This document shows, one piece after another, positions 16,566-24,905 of a stretch of DNA of 64,000 nt. The notes beneath the pieces are model-generated. The model saw only the letters and a program-made list of their open reading frames with translations. It was not told the DNA's origin and ran no database searches. A program made the position numbers and the translations under genes. Source of the DNA: Arthrobacter sp. ISL-85 (GTDB lineage: Bacteria > Actinomycetota > Actinomycetes > Actinomycetales > Micrococcaceae); NCBI RefSeq assembly GCF_018613675.1, contig NZ_JAGGPQ010000017.1, forward strand, positions 1-64,000, written 5' to 3'. Within the stretch, counting starts at the first letter, position 1. The number at the start of each line of letters is the position of its first letter.

Positions 16566-18008
16566 ATGCCCACTGCACAGGAGCAGACCAATACCGGGAT
16601 ACCACAGCGGGTGATCTGGCTGGCCCTTGCGGGGGCGGTGGGCGGATTCCTCTTCGGTTTCGATTCATCAGTGGTCAACGGTGCGGTGGACGCCCTGAAG
16701 GGGGAATTCGCCCTGTCCGAGGCCGTGACAGGCTTCGCCGTGGCCGTCGCCCTGTTGGGCTGCGCGGCCGGCGCCTTCCTTGCCGGCAAGGTGGCGGACC
16801 GGCATGGCCGCATCCCCGCGATGAAACTTGGCGCGCTGCTCTTCCTGGTCAGCGCCGTGGGAACCTGCTTCGCTTTCGGCGTCTGGGACCTGGTGTTCTG
16901 GCGCCTGGTGGGCGGCCTGGGCATCGGCCTGGCATCGGTGATCGCCCCGGCCTACATCTCGGAGATTTCGCCACGGCAGGTGCGCGGCCGCCTGGCCTCG
17001 CTGCAGCAACTGGCCATCACCACCGGTATCTTCGCCGCCCTGCTGTCTGACGCCCTCCTGGCCACCAGCGCCGGCGGGGCGGACCAGTCATTCTGGCTGG
17101 GCATTGAGGCGTGGCGGTGGATGTTCCTCGCTGCCGCCGTCCCCGCCGTCGTCTACGGCTGGATTGCCTTCACCCTGCCGGAATCCCCGCGGTTCCTGGT
17201 GTTCAAGGGGAAAGAGGATGAGGCCCGGAAAGTCTTCACCTCCATCGCACCCGCCGAGGACACCGACCGGCACATCCGCGAGATCCAGGAAGCCATCGAA
17301 GAAGACAAGGCGGCCGGCCAGAAGGGCTCGCTGCGCGGCAAGACCCTGGGCCTGCAGGCAGTGGTCTGGGTTGGGATCATCCTGTCCGTGCTGCAGCAGT
17401 TCGTGGGCATCAACGTGATCTTCTACTACTCCACCACCCTGTGGAAGGCTGTGGGCTTCCAGGAGAAGGACTCCCTGGCCATCTCGGTGGCCACGTCCGT
17501 CACCAACATCCTGGTCACCCTGGTGGCCATTGCCCTGGTGGACCGCATCGGCCGCCGGCCCATCCTGCTGGCGGGCTCCATAGGCATGGCCGTCTCCCTG
17601 GGCACCATGGCCCTGGCATTCTCTTCCGCCACCGGCTCAGGCGAGGACATCACCCTCCCGGGCGCATGGGGTCCCGTGGCACTGGTAGCCGCCAATGTGT
17701 TCGTGGTCAGCTTCGGCGCCTCCTGGGGACCACTGGTCTGGGTGCTCCTGGGCGAAATCTTCCCGTCCCGGATCCGGGCCCGGGCCCTGGGCCTGGCCGC
17801 TGCCGCGCAGTGGGTGGCCAACTTCGTGATCACCCTCAGCTTCCCGGTGATGGCCTCCGCATCGTTGCCGCTGACCTATGCCATGTACGCCCTGTTCGCC
17901 GCCGCGTCCTTCTTCTTCGTCATGTTCAGGGTGCCGGAGACCAACGGCATGTCCCTGGAGCAGGCGGAGACTCTGTTCGTGCCGAAGGGTTCGGCGAAGG
18001 CCAAGTAA
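16566..18008 (+). CDS. MFS sugar porter
   Basis: A 480-residue sugar/proton symporter of the SP family (Pfam Sugar_tr) with 12 helices. Signatures in order: GGFLFGFDSSVVNGA in helix 1, KVADRHGRIPAMK loop, RLVGGLGIGLASVIAPAYISEISP, PESPRFLV after helix 6, QQFVGINVIFYYS in helix 7, DRIGRRPILL, and PETNGMSLEQ at the C-terminus. These match xylose/glucose/myo-inositol-type porters. The start is ATG 16566 with GGGAGAA upstream. Confidence 0.93.
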   Translation: MPTAQEQTNTGIPQRVIWLALAGAVGGFLFGFDSSVVNGAVDALKGEFALSEAVTGFAVAVALLGCAAGAFLAGKVADRHGRIPAMKLGALLFLVSAVGTCFAFGVWDLVFWRLVGGLGIGLASVIAPAYISEISPRQVRGRLASLQQLAITTGIFAALLSDALLATSAGGADQSFWLGIEAWRWMFLAAAVPAVVYGWIAFTLPESPRFLVFKGKEDEARKVFTSIAPAEDTDRHIREIQEAIEEDKAAGQKGSLRGKTLGLQAVVWVGIILSVLQQFVGINVIFYYSTTLWKAVGFQEKDSLAISVATSVTNILVTLVAIALVDRIGRRPILLAGSIGMAVSLGTMALAFSSATGSGEDITLPGAWGPVALVAANVFVVSFGASWGPLVWVLLGEIFPSRIRARALGLAAAAQWVANFVITLSFPVMASASLPLTYAMYALFAAASFFFVMFRVPETNGMSLEQAETLFVPKGSAKAK

Positions 18009-18058
18009 CGCCCCATCACTTTCCGCTTCTTTCCCCGCGACGCCCCATCACTTTTCGC
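18008..18058. repeat. Intergenic direct repeat, 32-bp period (two copies)
   Basis: ACGCCCCATCACTTTYCGC occurs at 18008-18026 and again at 18040-18058, exactly 32 bases apart. The first copy overlaps the last base of the sugar porter stop codon. The unit resembles the reverse complement of the 32-bp tandem repeat at 20411-20561 (about 20 of 32 positions agree), so both may be one repeat family. Confidence 0.65.
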
Positions 18059-18068
18059 AGGAAAACAA

Positions 18069-18103
18069 CAAACCCTCCATCACAAGTCGTGATGGAGGGT
18101 TTG
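18069..18103. terminator. Bidirectional hairpin terminator
   Basis: A perfect 15-bp stem (18069-18083 with 18089-18103) and 5-nt loop between convergent sugar porter and MFS genes. Confidence 0.85.
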
Positions 18104-18128
18104 CTGATTCTTGCCTGACGCGCAGTGC

Positions 18129-19355
18129 TTACACCACGTGCGGTTCGTGCGAGGACAGGTAGCCACGGCCGCCGAACGCGATCAGGATGGCGATCACCAT
18201 GGCCACGGCGCCGGCGAAGAACGGAACCTGCGGGCCAAAGTGCTCACCAAGCTGCGCCGCCAGGAACGGTGCCAGGGCGCCGCCCATCCAGCGGACAAAG
18301 TTGTAACCGGAAGATGCCACCGGGCGGGGCGAGTCCGAGACACCCATGGCCAGTTCGGTGTAGATGGTGTTGTTCACGCCCAGCAGCGCCCCGGCAGCGA
18401 TCACCAGCACGACGACGGCAGGCACCGAGTGCCCCGCTGCCAGTCCCAGCCCGGCCAGGTCCAGCATGAGCAGGAACAGCGTGCCGGTCAGGACCTTGAC
18501 GGCACCGAAGCGGGCCTGCAGCGGCGGCGCCACGAAGACGGAGAACACCGCCACAGCCACGCCCCAGCCGAAGAAGACGCCGCCGATTCCATACGCGTTC
18601 ATGCCCAGGATGAACGGGGTGAAAGCCAGGATGGTGAAGAAGCCGTAGTTGTAGAACAAGCCGCTTGCCGCCGTCGTCCGCAGTCCCTTGTGGCCCAGGG
18701 CCAGCAGGGGATCGCGCAGCCGCACCTTGCGCTCAGGCAGCGGGGTCTTGGGCAGCAGGGCGAACAGGGCGATGAAGGCGGCGGCCATCAGGACGGCGGT
18801 GCCGAAGAACGGCGCGCGCCACTGCCAGCCGCCCAACAGGGCGCCAAGCAGCGGGCCGAGGGAGATGCCCAGGCCCAGGGCGGCCTCGTAAAGGATGATG
18901 GCAGTGCCGGCGCCGCCGCTGGCCACGCCCACGATCACGGCGAGGGCGGTGGCCACGAAGAGGGCGTTGCCCAGCCCCCAGCCGGCGCGGAAGCCCACCA
19001 ACTCGCCGACGCTGCCGGACAGGCCGGAGAGCGACGAGAAGACGACGATGACGGCCAGGCCGATCAGCAGGGTTTTCTTGCCGCCGATCCGGGACGACAC
19101 AAACCCCGTGATCAGCATGGCCAGCGCAGTGACCAGGAAGTAGCTGGTGAAGAGCAAAGACACCTGGCTGGGGCTGGCGTCCAGGTTGGCGGCGATGGCC
19201 GGGAGGATGGGGTCCACCAGCCCGATGCCCATGAAGGCGAACACTGCCGCGAGCGCGGTTGCCCACACTGCTTTCGGCTGCTTCAGGAATGAGGCCTTTT
19301 CCGCCTGCAGGGTTGATTCTGGTGCTTGCAGTGATTCTGCGAGCTGGCCGTCCAT
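18129..19355 (-). CDS. MFS transporter controlled by adjacent MarR gene
   Basis: A 408-residue MFS protein with 12 helices; the N-terminal half has FMGIGLVDPILPAIAANLDASPSQVSLLFTSYF split by loop GFVSSRIGGKKTLL (motif A) and a glycine-rich helix 5 ALGLGISLGPLLGALLGG (motif C), which mark DHA1-type drug/proton antiporters. It starts 28 bases after the MarR stop and is read in the same direction, so MarR and exporter form one operon. Role: efflux of a toxic compound sensed by MarR (inferred). Confidence 0.9.
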   Translation of the reverse strand: MDGQLAESLQAPESTLQAEKASFLKQPKAVWATALAAVFAFMGIGLVDPILPAIAANLDASPSQVSLLFTSYFLVTALAMLITGFVSSRIGGKKTLLIGLAVIVVFSSLSGLSGSVGELVGFRAGWGLGNALFVATALAVIVGVASGGAGTAIILYEAALGLGISLGPLLGALLGGWQWRAPFFGTAVLMAAAFIALFALLPKTPLPERKVRLRDPLLALGHKGLRTTAASGLFYNYGFFTILAFTPFILGMNAYGIGGVFFGWGVAVAVFSVFVAPPLQARFGAVKVLTGTLFLLMLDLAGLGLAAGHSVPAVVVLVIAAGALLGVNNTIYTELAMGVSDSPRPVASSGYNFVRWMGGALAPFLAAQLGEHFGPQVPFFAGAVAMVIAILIAFGGRGYLSSHEPHVV

Positions 19356-19383
19356 GGAGGGTACTCCTAAGTATGTGGCTGGT

Positions 19384-19842
19384 TTATTTCTGGAGGGATG
19401 CGTTGATCTTGTCGATGACCGGCAGCGCCTCCGCCAGGGCCTTGCGGTCCTGGTCGGTGAGGGTGCTGAGGATTTCGGCCATCACTTGGTTACGGCGCCT
19501 GTTGGCGGAGTCGACGGCGGCCCGGCCTTCGGGGGTGAGGATCACCCGCACAGCACGGGAGTCCGCCGGGTCCGGCTCGCGGCGGGCCAGGCCCGCGCGT
19601 TCGAGCTTGATGATCTGCTCCGTGGCGCTGGGCACGCGGACCCCGAGATTCCGGGCGATTTCGCCGACGCGCTGGCCCTCGCCGAGCAGCATCTTGAGGG
19701 TGCTGAGCTGGGCGGCGCTGAGTTCGCCGTCCGCGTCGAGGCGCCGGACCAGGTAAACACTGTGGCGAAGGGCTTCGCGGAACCCGGTGGCAAGTTCCTG
19801 CAGCTGGGGATCGGTGGTGTTCATCGTTAGGTAGCCTAACAT
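19384..19842 (-). CDS. MarR family transcriptional regulator
   Basis: A winged-helix repressor of about 150 residues: recognition helix VPSATEQIIKLERAGLARRE and wing DPADSRAVRVILTPEG. Two starts are possible: ATG 19842, with AGGGA six bases upstream, or ATG 19824. Two adjacent palindromes at 19826-19855 overlap or precede both starts and should mediate autorepression. It is the first gene of an operon with the MFS exporter. Confidence 0.9.
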   Translation of the reverse strand: MLGYLTMNTTDPQLQELATGFREALRHSVYLVRRLDADGELSAAQLSTLKMLLGEGQRVGEIARNLGVRVPSATEQIIKLERAGLARREPDPADSRAVRVILTPEGRAAVDSANRRRNQVMAEILSTLTDQDRKALAEALPVIDKINASLQK

Positions 19843-19855
19843 TTAGGGTCCCTAA
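19826..19855. promoter_or_regulatory. Tandem palindromes at MarR start
   Basis: GTTAGGTAGCCTAAC (19826-19840, perfect 6+3+6) and TTAGGGTCCCTAA (19843-19855, perfect 6+1+6) lie side by side. The shared half-site TTAGG suggests two bound repressor dimers. Confidence 0.6.
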
Positions 19856-19866
19856 CGGTCAACGGT

Positions 19867-20388
19867 TTAGAGGGGCAGCTTCATCCCCACGTGACTGGCC
19901 TCGAATCCCAGCCGCTCGTAGAACCGGTGCGCGGCTGTCCGGCTTTTGTGGGTGGTCAGCTGCATCAGTGTGCAGCCGCGTCGGCGGGACTCCGCGATGG
20001 CCCAGCCCACCATCAGCGCGCCCATGCCCTGGCCTCGAAGCGACGTCCCCACTCGGACGCCCTCCAGCTGCGAGCGCCAGGCCCCCTGCCGGGAGATGCC
20101 GGGAAGAAAGCTCAGCTGGAACGTGGCAACCACCGGTCCGGCCTCCCCGGCGGTCGGCACTAACTCACCCACCACCAGCAGATGTGACGGGTCGGCTTCA
20201 ATCGCCGCGAAAGCTCGCTCGTAAGGCTCCATGTCCTTCGCGGTTTCGCGCCCGGCACCCAGGGCGTCATCGGCCAGCAGCCGGACCATGGCGCCCAGGT
20301 CCGCGCGGGTGGCGTGGCGGAGGCGGAACGTGCCGCCAGCGACGCCGGCAGTGAACAAGGCGGGAGGGACACCGTCGGTGGAGATCAC
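19867..20388 (-). CDS. GNAT family N-acetyltransferase
   Basis: Acetyl-CoA-dependent acetyltransferase, about 173 residues from GTG 20388. It carries the N-terminal FRLRHATRADLGAMVRLLADD pattern, the acetyl-CoA loop RGQGMG, and the C-terminal TAAHRFYERLGFEASHVGMKL. The open frame continues to 20439 but those codons come from the tandem repeat, so I reject them. No strong ribosome site is seen. Substrate is unknown. Confidence 0.85.
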   Translation of the reverse strand: MISTDGVPPALFTAGVAGGTFRLRHATRADLGAMVRLLADDALGAGRETAKDMEPYERAFAAIEADPSHLLVVGELVPTAGEAGPVVATFQLSFLPGISRQGAWRSQLEGVRVGTSLRGQGMGALMVGWAIAESRRRGCTLMQLTTHKSRTAAHRFYERLGFEASHVGMKLPL

Positions 20389-20410
20389 CTGCCCAGCTTT
20401 GCACAGGATA

Positions 20411-20561
20411 TGAGCGGGCGTTTCAGGAAAACACGCCAAACGTGAGCGGGCGTTTCAGGAAAACACGCCAAACGTGAGCGGGCGTTTCAGGAAAACACGC
20501 CAAACGTGAGCGGGCGTTGCCGGAAAGGGCGCCAAACGTGAGCGGGCGTTTCCGGGCCGGG
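20411..20561. repeat. 32-bp tandem repeat array, 4.7 copies
   Basis: Unit TGAGCGGGCGTTTCAGGAAA plus ACACGCCAAACG repeats at 20411, 20443, 20475 and 20507 with exactly 32-base spacing; a partial fifth starts at 20539. The first three are identical, the fourth diverges. Each unit contains GGCGT...ACGCC, a small hairpin. It sits between the start of a GNAT gene and the mtlD terminator. There are no unique spacers, so it is not a CRISPR array. Confidence 0.9.
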
Positions 20562-20567
20562 AACGCA

Positions 20568-20618
20568 CCACGCCGGCACCCGCCACTGGATGCAAGTGGT
20601 GGATGCCGGCGTCGTGGT
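20568..20618 (-). terminator. Hairpin terminator after mtlD
   Basis: A 17-bp stem (20571-20587 with 20595-20611, one mismatch and one G-U pair) with a 7-nt loop; flanking ACCAC/GTGGT extends it. It lies about 40 bases downstream of the mtlD stop on the minus strand. Confidence 0.7.
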
Positions 20619-20656
20619 TTATCCAGTACGTCGGTAAGTCCGGAAGGCGGAGCCGG

Positions 20657-21820
20657 TCAGGCGGGGGGGCTGGCCATTTCCGCCTGCCGCTCCTCCACCA
20701 GGGTGGCAACGGCATTGAACAGCGGATGGTCCTTCTCGAGTCCGGTGATCTTTGCGGTGGCATCGGCCGGGCTGGCCGAACCCAGGATGCCCGCCAGCTC
20801 GGTAGCTTCGGCATCCGCGGGATCAGTGAAACGCAGCGCGGCGGCGATGGCACCCAGCAACGCCTCCGGCACCACGCCACGTTCCGCCAGTTCGGCAGCC
20901 GGACCAATGAACCGTTCATGCCGGCTCAGCTTCCGCAGCGGAGCACGGCCCACCCGGTTCACGGTGTCCGGAAGGTACGGGTTGGAGAACCGGACCAGGA
21001 TTTTCTGGACGTAGGCTTCCTGCTCGTCGTTGCTGAACCCATGCTTGGCCACCAGGAGCTGCTTGGTTTCCTCCAGCACCGCCCGTACGTCCTCGGCCAC
21101 ATCCTGGTCCGCCATGGCATCGGAGATCTTCTCCACGCCCGCTTCGAAGCCCAGGTACGCAGCAGAGGCATGTCCGGTGTTCACCGTGAACAGCTTCCGC
21201 TCGATGTACGGCGAGAGGTCGTCCACGAAGGTTGCGCCGGGAATCACGGGGGCGGAATCGCCGAACGCGCTGCGGTCAATGACCCACTCGTAGAAGGTCT
21301 CCACGGTAACGTCAAGGCCCTGCCCGGGCTCCTGGTTAGGCACGATCCGATCCACCGCGGTATTGGCGAACACCGCCTTGCCGTCGAGCACTGCGGCGGT
21401 GGCTCCCGGCTGGGAAGCCACCTCCTTGGCCAGGATGTCCGTGGCATTGATGGCGTTTTCACAGGCCATCACCTGCAGGGGCGCCAGGCCGGGCTCCCTT
21501 GCAACGATGCCCTTGGCGATCACGGGCGCCACGAACTTCAGGATGTGCGGACCCACCGCGGTGGTGACGATGTCCGCCGTCGCGATCTCCGAGACCAGCT
21601 CCGCTTCCTGCGCGTTGGAGTTCAGCGCCCGGAAGTTGTCCACCGTGCGCACGGCCGGGGTCTCCCCCACCTCGTGCACCGCGTAGCTGCTGGCCCCGGA
21701 GAGCCGGGTGATCAGTTCCTCCGCCACGTCGGCGAACACCACTTCGTAGCCGGCATCATGCAGGAGCAGGCCCACGAAGCCGCGGCCGATGTTGCCGGCA
21801 CCAAAATGTACTGCCTTCAC
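20657..21820 (-). CDS. mtlD: Mannitol-1-phosphate 5-dehydrogenase
   Basis: Oxidises mannitol 1-phosphate to fructose 6-phosphate with NAD+, the step after PTS uptake. The 387-residue length is standard. It opens with MKAVHFGAGNIGRGFVG (NAD-binding), has DRIVPN, the substrate-binding segment ERKLFTVNTGHAS with the conserved Lys and His, and the C-terminal helical domain. Its ATG overlaps the mtlA stop, so the genes are translationally coupled. Confidence 0.96.
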   Translation of the reverse strand: MKAVHFGAGNIGRGFVGLLLHDAGYEVVFADVAEELITRLSGASSYAVHEVGETPAVRTVDNFRALNSNAQEAELVSEIATADIVTTAVGPHILKFVAPVIAKGIVAREPGLAPLQVMACENAINATDILAKEVASQPGATAAVLDGKAVFANTAVDRIVPNQEPGQGLDVTVETFYEWVIDRSAFGDSAPVIPGATFVDDLSPYIERKLFTVNTGHASAAYLGFEAGVEKISDAMADQDVAEDVRAVLEETKQLLVAKHGFSNDEQEAYVQKILVRFSNPYLPDTVNRVGRAPLRKLSRHERFIGPAAELAERGVVPEALLGAIAAALRFTDPADAEATELAGILGSASPADATAKITGLEKDHPLFNAVATLVEERQAEMASPPA

Positions 21821-23928
21821 TATGCGTTGACCTTTCCGAAGAGGTCCAGGACTTCATCCACCGAGCCTGCGGCTTCCAGCCGCGCCACCTGCTCCTTGTT
21901 GGTGAAGACCTTGGCGATGGAGGACAGGATGTGCAGGTGCTCGTTGTTGATGCCGGCGACGCCCACCACGAATTTGACCTGCTTGCCGTTCCAGTCGATG
22001 CCCTCCGGGTAGCGGATGACCGACACCGCCGACTTGCGGATGTGGTCCTTGGCGGCGTTGGTGCCGTGCGGGATGGCCAGGAAGCTGCCCATGTAGGTGG
22101 ACACAGATTCCTCGCGTTCGTGCATGGCAGCGATGTAGCCCTCGTCCACGGCGCCCCGGGCCAGCAGCAGCCGGCCTGCCTCGTCAATGGCGGCGTCGCG
22201 GGTGGTGGCCGAACCGGCCAGCACCACGCTCTCCCGGGCCAGGATGTCCTGGGAGCCCCCGGCGGAGGCAGCGGCAGCACCCGGCGCCGCGTCAACCCGC
22301 GCGTCGGCGGCGTGGGCACCGTGGGTGGTGCCGGCGCCGGACGCTGCCGCGGTTGCGGGCCCGGGCGCGGAGGCCCCGCCAGGCGTGCCCGCTCCTGCGT
22401 CGGGCCCTTCGGTTGCCGCGGCACCTTCGGTGTTGCTTTCGCGGACCAGCTCAACGATCTCGTCGTAGCGCGGGCTGTTCATGAAGTTGTCCACCGAGTA
22501 GTGCATGGCACTTGAAGTGACCGGCTTGGCGCGTTCGGTCAGGTCCTGGTGGGTGACCACCACATCGTAGGTGTCGCTGAGGCTGGCGATGGAAGCGTTG
22601 GTGACCTTGACGTCCGGGAAGCCGGCCGCCTTGATCTTGTTCCGCAGCACCGAAGCGCCCATGGCACTGGAGCCCATGCCGGCGTCGCACGCAAACACGA
22701 TGTTCCGGACGGGCCCGGCCAGCACGGCCACCCCGCCGCGGCCAGCGGCGGCAGCACCTGCGCCGGCACCGGTCAGCGTGGAGGCAACGGAGCTCTTCTT
22801 CCCCTTCATCGCCTCCATGCGGGCCGTGGCATCGCCAAGGTCGGCCTCGTCGCTGTGCTTGGTGGTACGCAGGATCAGTGAAGAGACGAGGAAGGACACC
22901 GTGGCAGCCAGCACCACGGAGAGGATCACGCCGAAGTAGCTGTCCCGGGAGGTCTGTGCCAGGACGGCGAAGATGGAACCAGGCGCCGCGGGGGCCACCA
23001 GGCCGGAATTCGTGAGGGCCAGGGTGGCGATGCCGGTCATGCCGCCGGCGATCGTACCCAGGATCAGCAGCGGGCGCATCAGGACGTACGGGAAATAAAT
23101 CTCGTGGATGCCGCCCAGGAACTGGATGATCGCAGCGCCGGGAGCCGATGCCTTGGCGGCGCCGCGGCCGAAGAACATGTACGCGAGCAGCAGGCCCAGG
23201 CCCGGGCCCGGGTTGGCTTCCAGCAGGAACAGGATGGACTTGCCCTGGTCCAGCGACTGCTGCACGCCCAGCGGGGTGAGCACGCCGTGGTTGATGGCGT
23301 TGTTCAGGAACAGCACCTTGGCCGGTTCGATGAAGATGCTGGTCAGCGGCAGCAGTCCGTTGTGCACCAGGAACTGCACGAAGTTTCCGGCGGCCGTGCT
23401 GAAGGCGGTCACCAGCGGTGAGATGCCGTAGAAGCCCAGCAGGGCCAGCAAGGCGCCCCAAATGCCGGCGGAGAAGTTGTTGATCAGCATCTCGAAGCCG
23501 GGGCGGATCTTGCCGTCCCACAGCATGTCGAGCTTCTTCATGGTCCAGCCACCCAGCGGGCCCATGATCATGGCGCCAATGAACATCGGGATGCCGGCGC
23601 CGACAATCACGCCCATGGTGCCGATGGCCCCCACAACGCCGCCGCGGACGTCATAGACGTTCTTGCCGCCGGTGTAACCGATCAGGAGGGGCAGCAGGTA
23701 GGTGATCATGGGGCCCACGAGGCCGATATTCGGCTTTCCGTCCGTCTCGCCGAAACCACCCAGCTGCGGAACGGGCAGCCACCCCTTCTCGATGAAGAGG
23801 GCGGTGATGATGCCCCAGGCGATGAACGCCCCGATATTGGGCATGATCATGCCGGACAGGAATGTCCCGAACTTCTGGACGTGCACGCGCGCGCTGGTGC
23901 GGGGTTTTGCAACTGTCTCTGTTGCCAT
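21820..23928 (-). CDS. mtlA: PTS mannitol-specific EIICBA
   Basis: Imports and phosphorylates mannitol. All three domains are in one 702-residue chain: membrane IIC (about 1-345, with GGIHEIYFPYVLM, the GIHE motif), IIB (about 400-490, phosphocysteine in VFACDAGMGSSAMG) and IIA (about 555-702, phosphohistidine in LAIPHGTNAAK). A long Ala/Gly/Pro-rich linker of roughly 55 residues joins IIB to IIA. It lies between the TetR gene and mtlD on the same strand with an 86-base gap after TetR, so it may be co-transcribed with both. Confidence 0.96.
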   Translation of the reverse strand: MATETVAKPRTSARVHVQKFGTFLSGMIMPNIGAFIAWGIITALFIEKGWLPVPQLGGFGETDGKPNIGLVGPMITYLLPLLIGYTGGKNVYDVRGGVVGAIGTMGVIVGAGIPMFIGAMIMGPLGGWTMKKLDMLWDGKIRPGFEMLINNFSAGIWGALLALLGFYGISPLVTAFSTAAGNFVQFLVHNGLLPLTSIFIEPAKVLFLNNAINHGVLTPLGVQQSLDQGKSILFLLEANPGPGLGLLLAYMFFGRGAAKASAPGAAIIQFLGGIHEIYFPYVLMRPLLILGTIAGGMTGIATLALTNSGLVAPAAPGSIFAVLAQTSRDSYFGVILSVVLAATVSFLVSSLILRTTKHSDEADLGDATARMEAMKGKKSSVASTLTGAGAGAAAAGRGGVAVLAGPVRNIVFACDAGMGSSAMGASVLRNKIKAAGFPDVKVTNASIASLSDTYDVVVTHQDLTERAKPVTSSAMHYSVDNFMNSPRYDEIVELVRESNTEGAAATEGPDAGAGTPGGASAPGPATAAASGAGTTHGAHAADARVDAAPGAAAASAGGSQDILARESVVLAGSATTRDAAIDEAGRLLLARGAVDEGYIAAMHEREESVSTYMGSFLAIPHGTNAAKDHIRKSAVSVIRYPEGIDWNGKQVKFVVGVAGINNEHLHILSSIAKVFTNKEQVARLEAAGSVDEVLDLFGKVNA

Positions 23929-24014
23929 GTGATTTCCTAACCGTCACTCCTGCTGCTCCGCAGGATTGGTCCGATGATTACGACGACGTACTGCTGGGTG
24001 ATGCGGGTTGTGGG

Positions 24015-24743
24015 CTAACCGGCCGGGCTGGTGGAGATCCGGTGCAGCCATTCGAGGAAAAGCTTGAGTTCCGAGCTTGAGAGCTGGTCAGAGTGCGAAG
24101 CCTGAAGTGCGGCGTTCAGGGCGATCGCTGCCACCACTACCGAGGATTTCCCGTTGCCGCCCGGGGCCGGGCCGCTTGCCGGCTCGGCGGACACCGCGAA
24201 GATCATGGCGTCCCGGGTCATGGTGGACAGTTCAAGGTTGCGTTCGGAAGCGGGCTCCGCAATCAGCATCAGCGTCACGCCCACGTTGGCGGCCAGGATG
24301 GACCTGGCCGCTTCCCGCGGCTGGACATTCAGCTGGCCCGCTGCCGCTGCCTTGTTCAGCATCTCCTCCATCAGCGCCTCGGCATCCGCCACGATGGCGG
24401 GCCGGCTCTCCGGGCGGATGTTGCCGAACATCACCAGGTACAGCTCGGGCTGGTTCAGGCCGAACTGGACGTGGTTGTCCCACATTCTCCGGATGTCCTC
24501 AAGGGGCTGTCCGGAAGGGGCAAAGTCCCTTTCGCCCGCGACATATTCCTCGAACCCGGCGGCGACGACGGCATCGAACAGACCTTCCTTGTCACCGAAG
24601 TGGTGGTACAGCGTGGGAGCCGATACACCCGCCCGCTGGGTGATCTGGCGGGTGGAGACGGGAGCTCCCGCGGATTTTGCCAGCAGTTCCGCGGCAGCAC
24701 GGAGCAGCCGCATTTTGGGGGGAAGCTGGCCATCCAAACTCAT
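24015..24743 (-). CDS. TetR family regulator next to mannitol PTS
   Basis: A 242-residue regulator: HTH at about 12-55 (AGAPVSTRQITQRAGVSAPTLYHHF over a split) followed by an effector domain of unknown ligand. It is placed ahead of mtlA-mtlD on the same strand and divergent from ptsI, with a perfect palindrome between them. I infer that it represses both transcripts; mannitol systems are more often controlled by MtlR activators or DeoR/GntR types, so this would be a departure. Confidence 0.9.
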   Translation of the reverse strand: MSLDGQLPPKMRLLRAAAELLAKSAGAPVSTRQITQRAGVSAPTLYHHFGDKEGLFDAVVAAGFEEYVAGERDFAPSGQPLEDIRRMWDNHVQFGLNQPELYLVMFGNIRPESRPAIVADAEALMEEMLNKAAAAGQLNVQPREAARSILAANVGVTLMLIAEPASERNLELSTMTRDAMIFAVSAEPASGPAPGGNGKSSVVVAAIALNAALQASHSDQLSSSELKLFLEWLHRISTSPAG

Positions 24744-24761
24744 AACCGCTACCCTAGCACC

Positions 24762-24796
24762 TATAGCGTTGCTATATGAACTGAATCACATACAAT
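24762..24796 (+). promoter_or_regulatory. ptsI promoter with overlapping TetR-type palindrome
   Basis: TATAGC-GTT-GCTATA (24762-24776) is a perfect palindrome. On the plus strand its right half forms TTGCTA (24769-24774), which is spaced 16 bases from TACAAT (24791-24796), a good -35/-10 pair ahead of ptsI (start 24906). A bound repressor would cover the -35. Confidence 0.65.
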
Positions 24797-24905
24797 TTTT
24801 TCAGGCACGTTTCCTGCCCTTGGACGTAGCAGTCCTCCGGCGGACCCCGGCAAGGCGCCGGAGAACCAGGCGGGCCTGTCTACCGGCAGAGAATGAGGAC
24901 CTTCA

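Noticed and set aside
18111-19292. Open frame of 393 residues on the plus strand across the MFS gene
   Set aside because: Antisense shadow; the composition is Gln/His/Arg-rich and it carries no domain.
20411-20561. CRISPR array
   Set aside because: The 32-bp units are directly adjacent with no spacers, and no cas genes are present.
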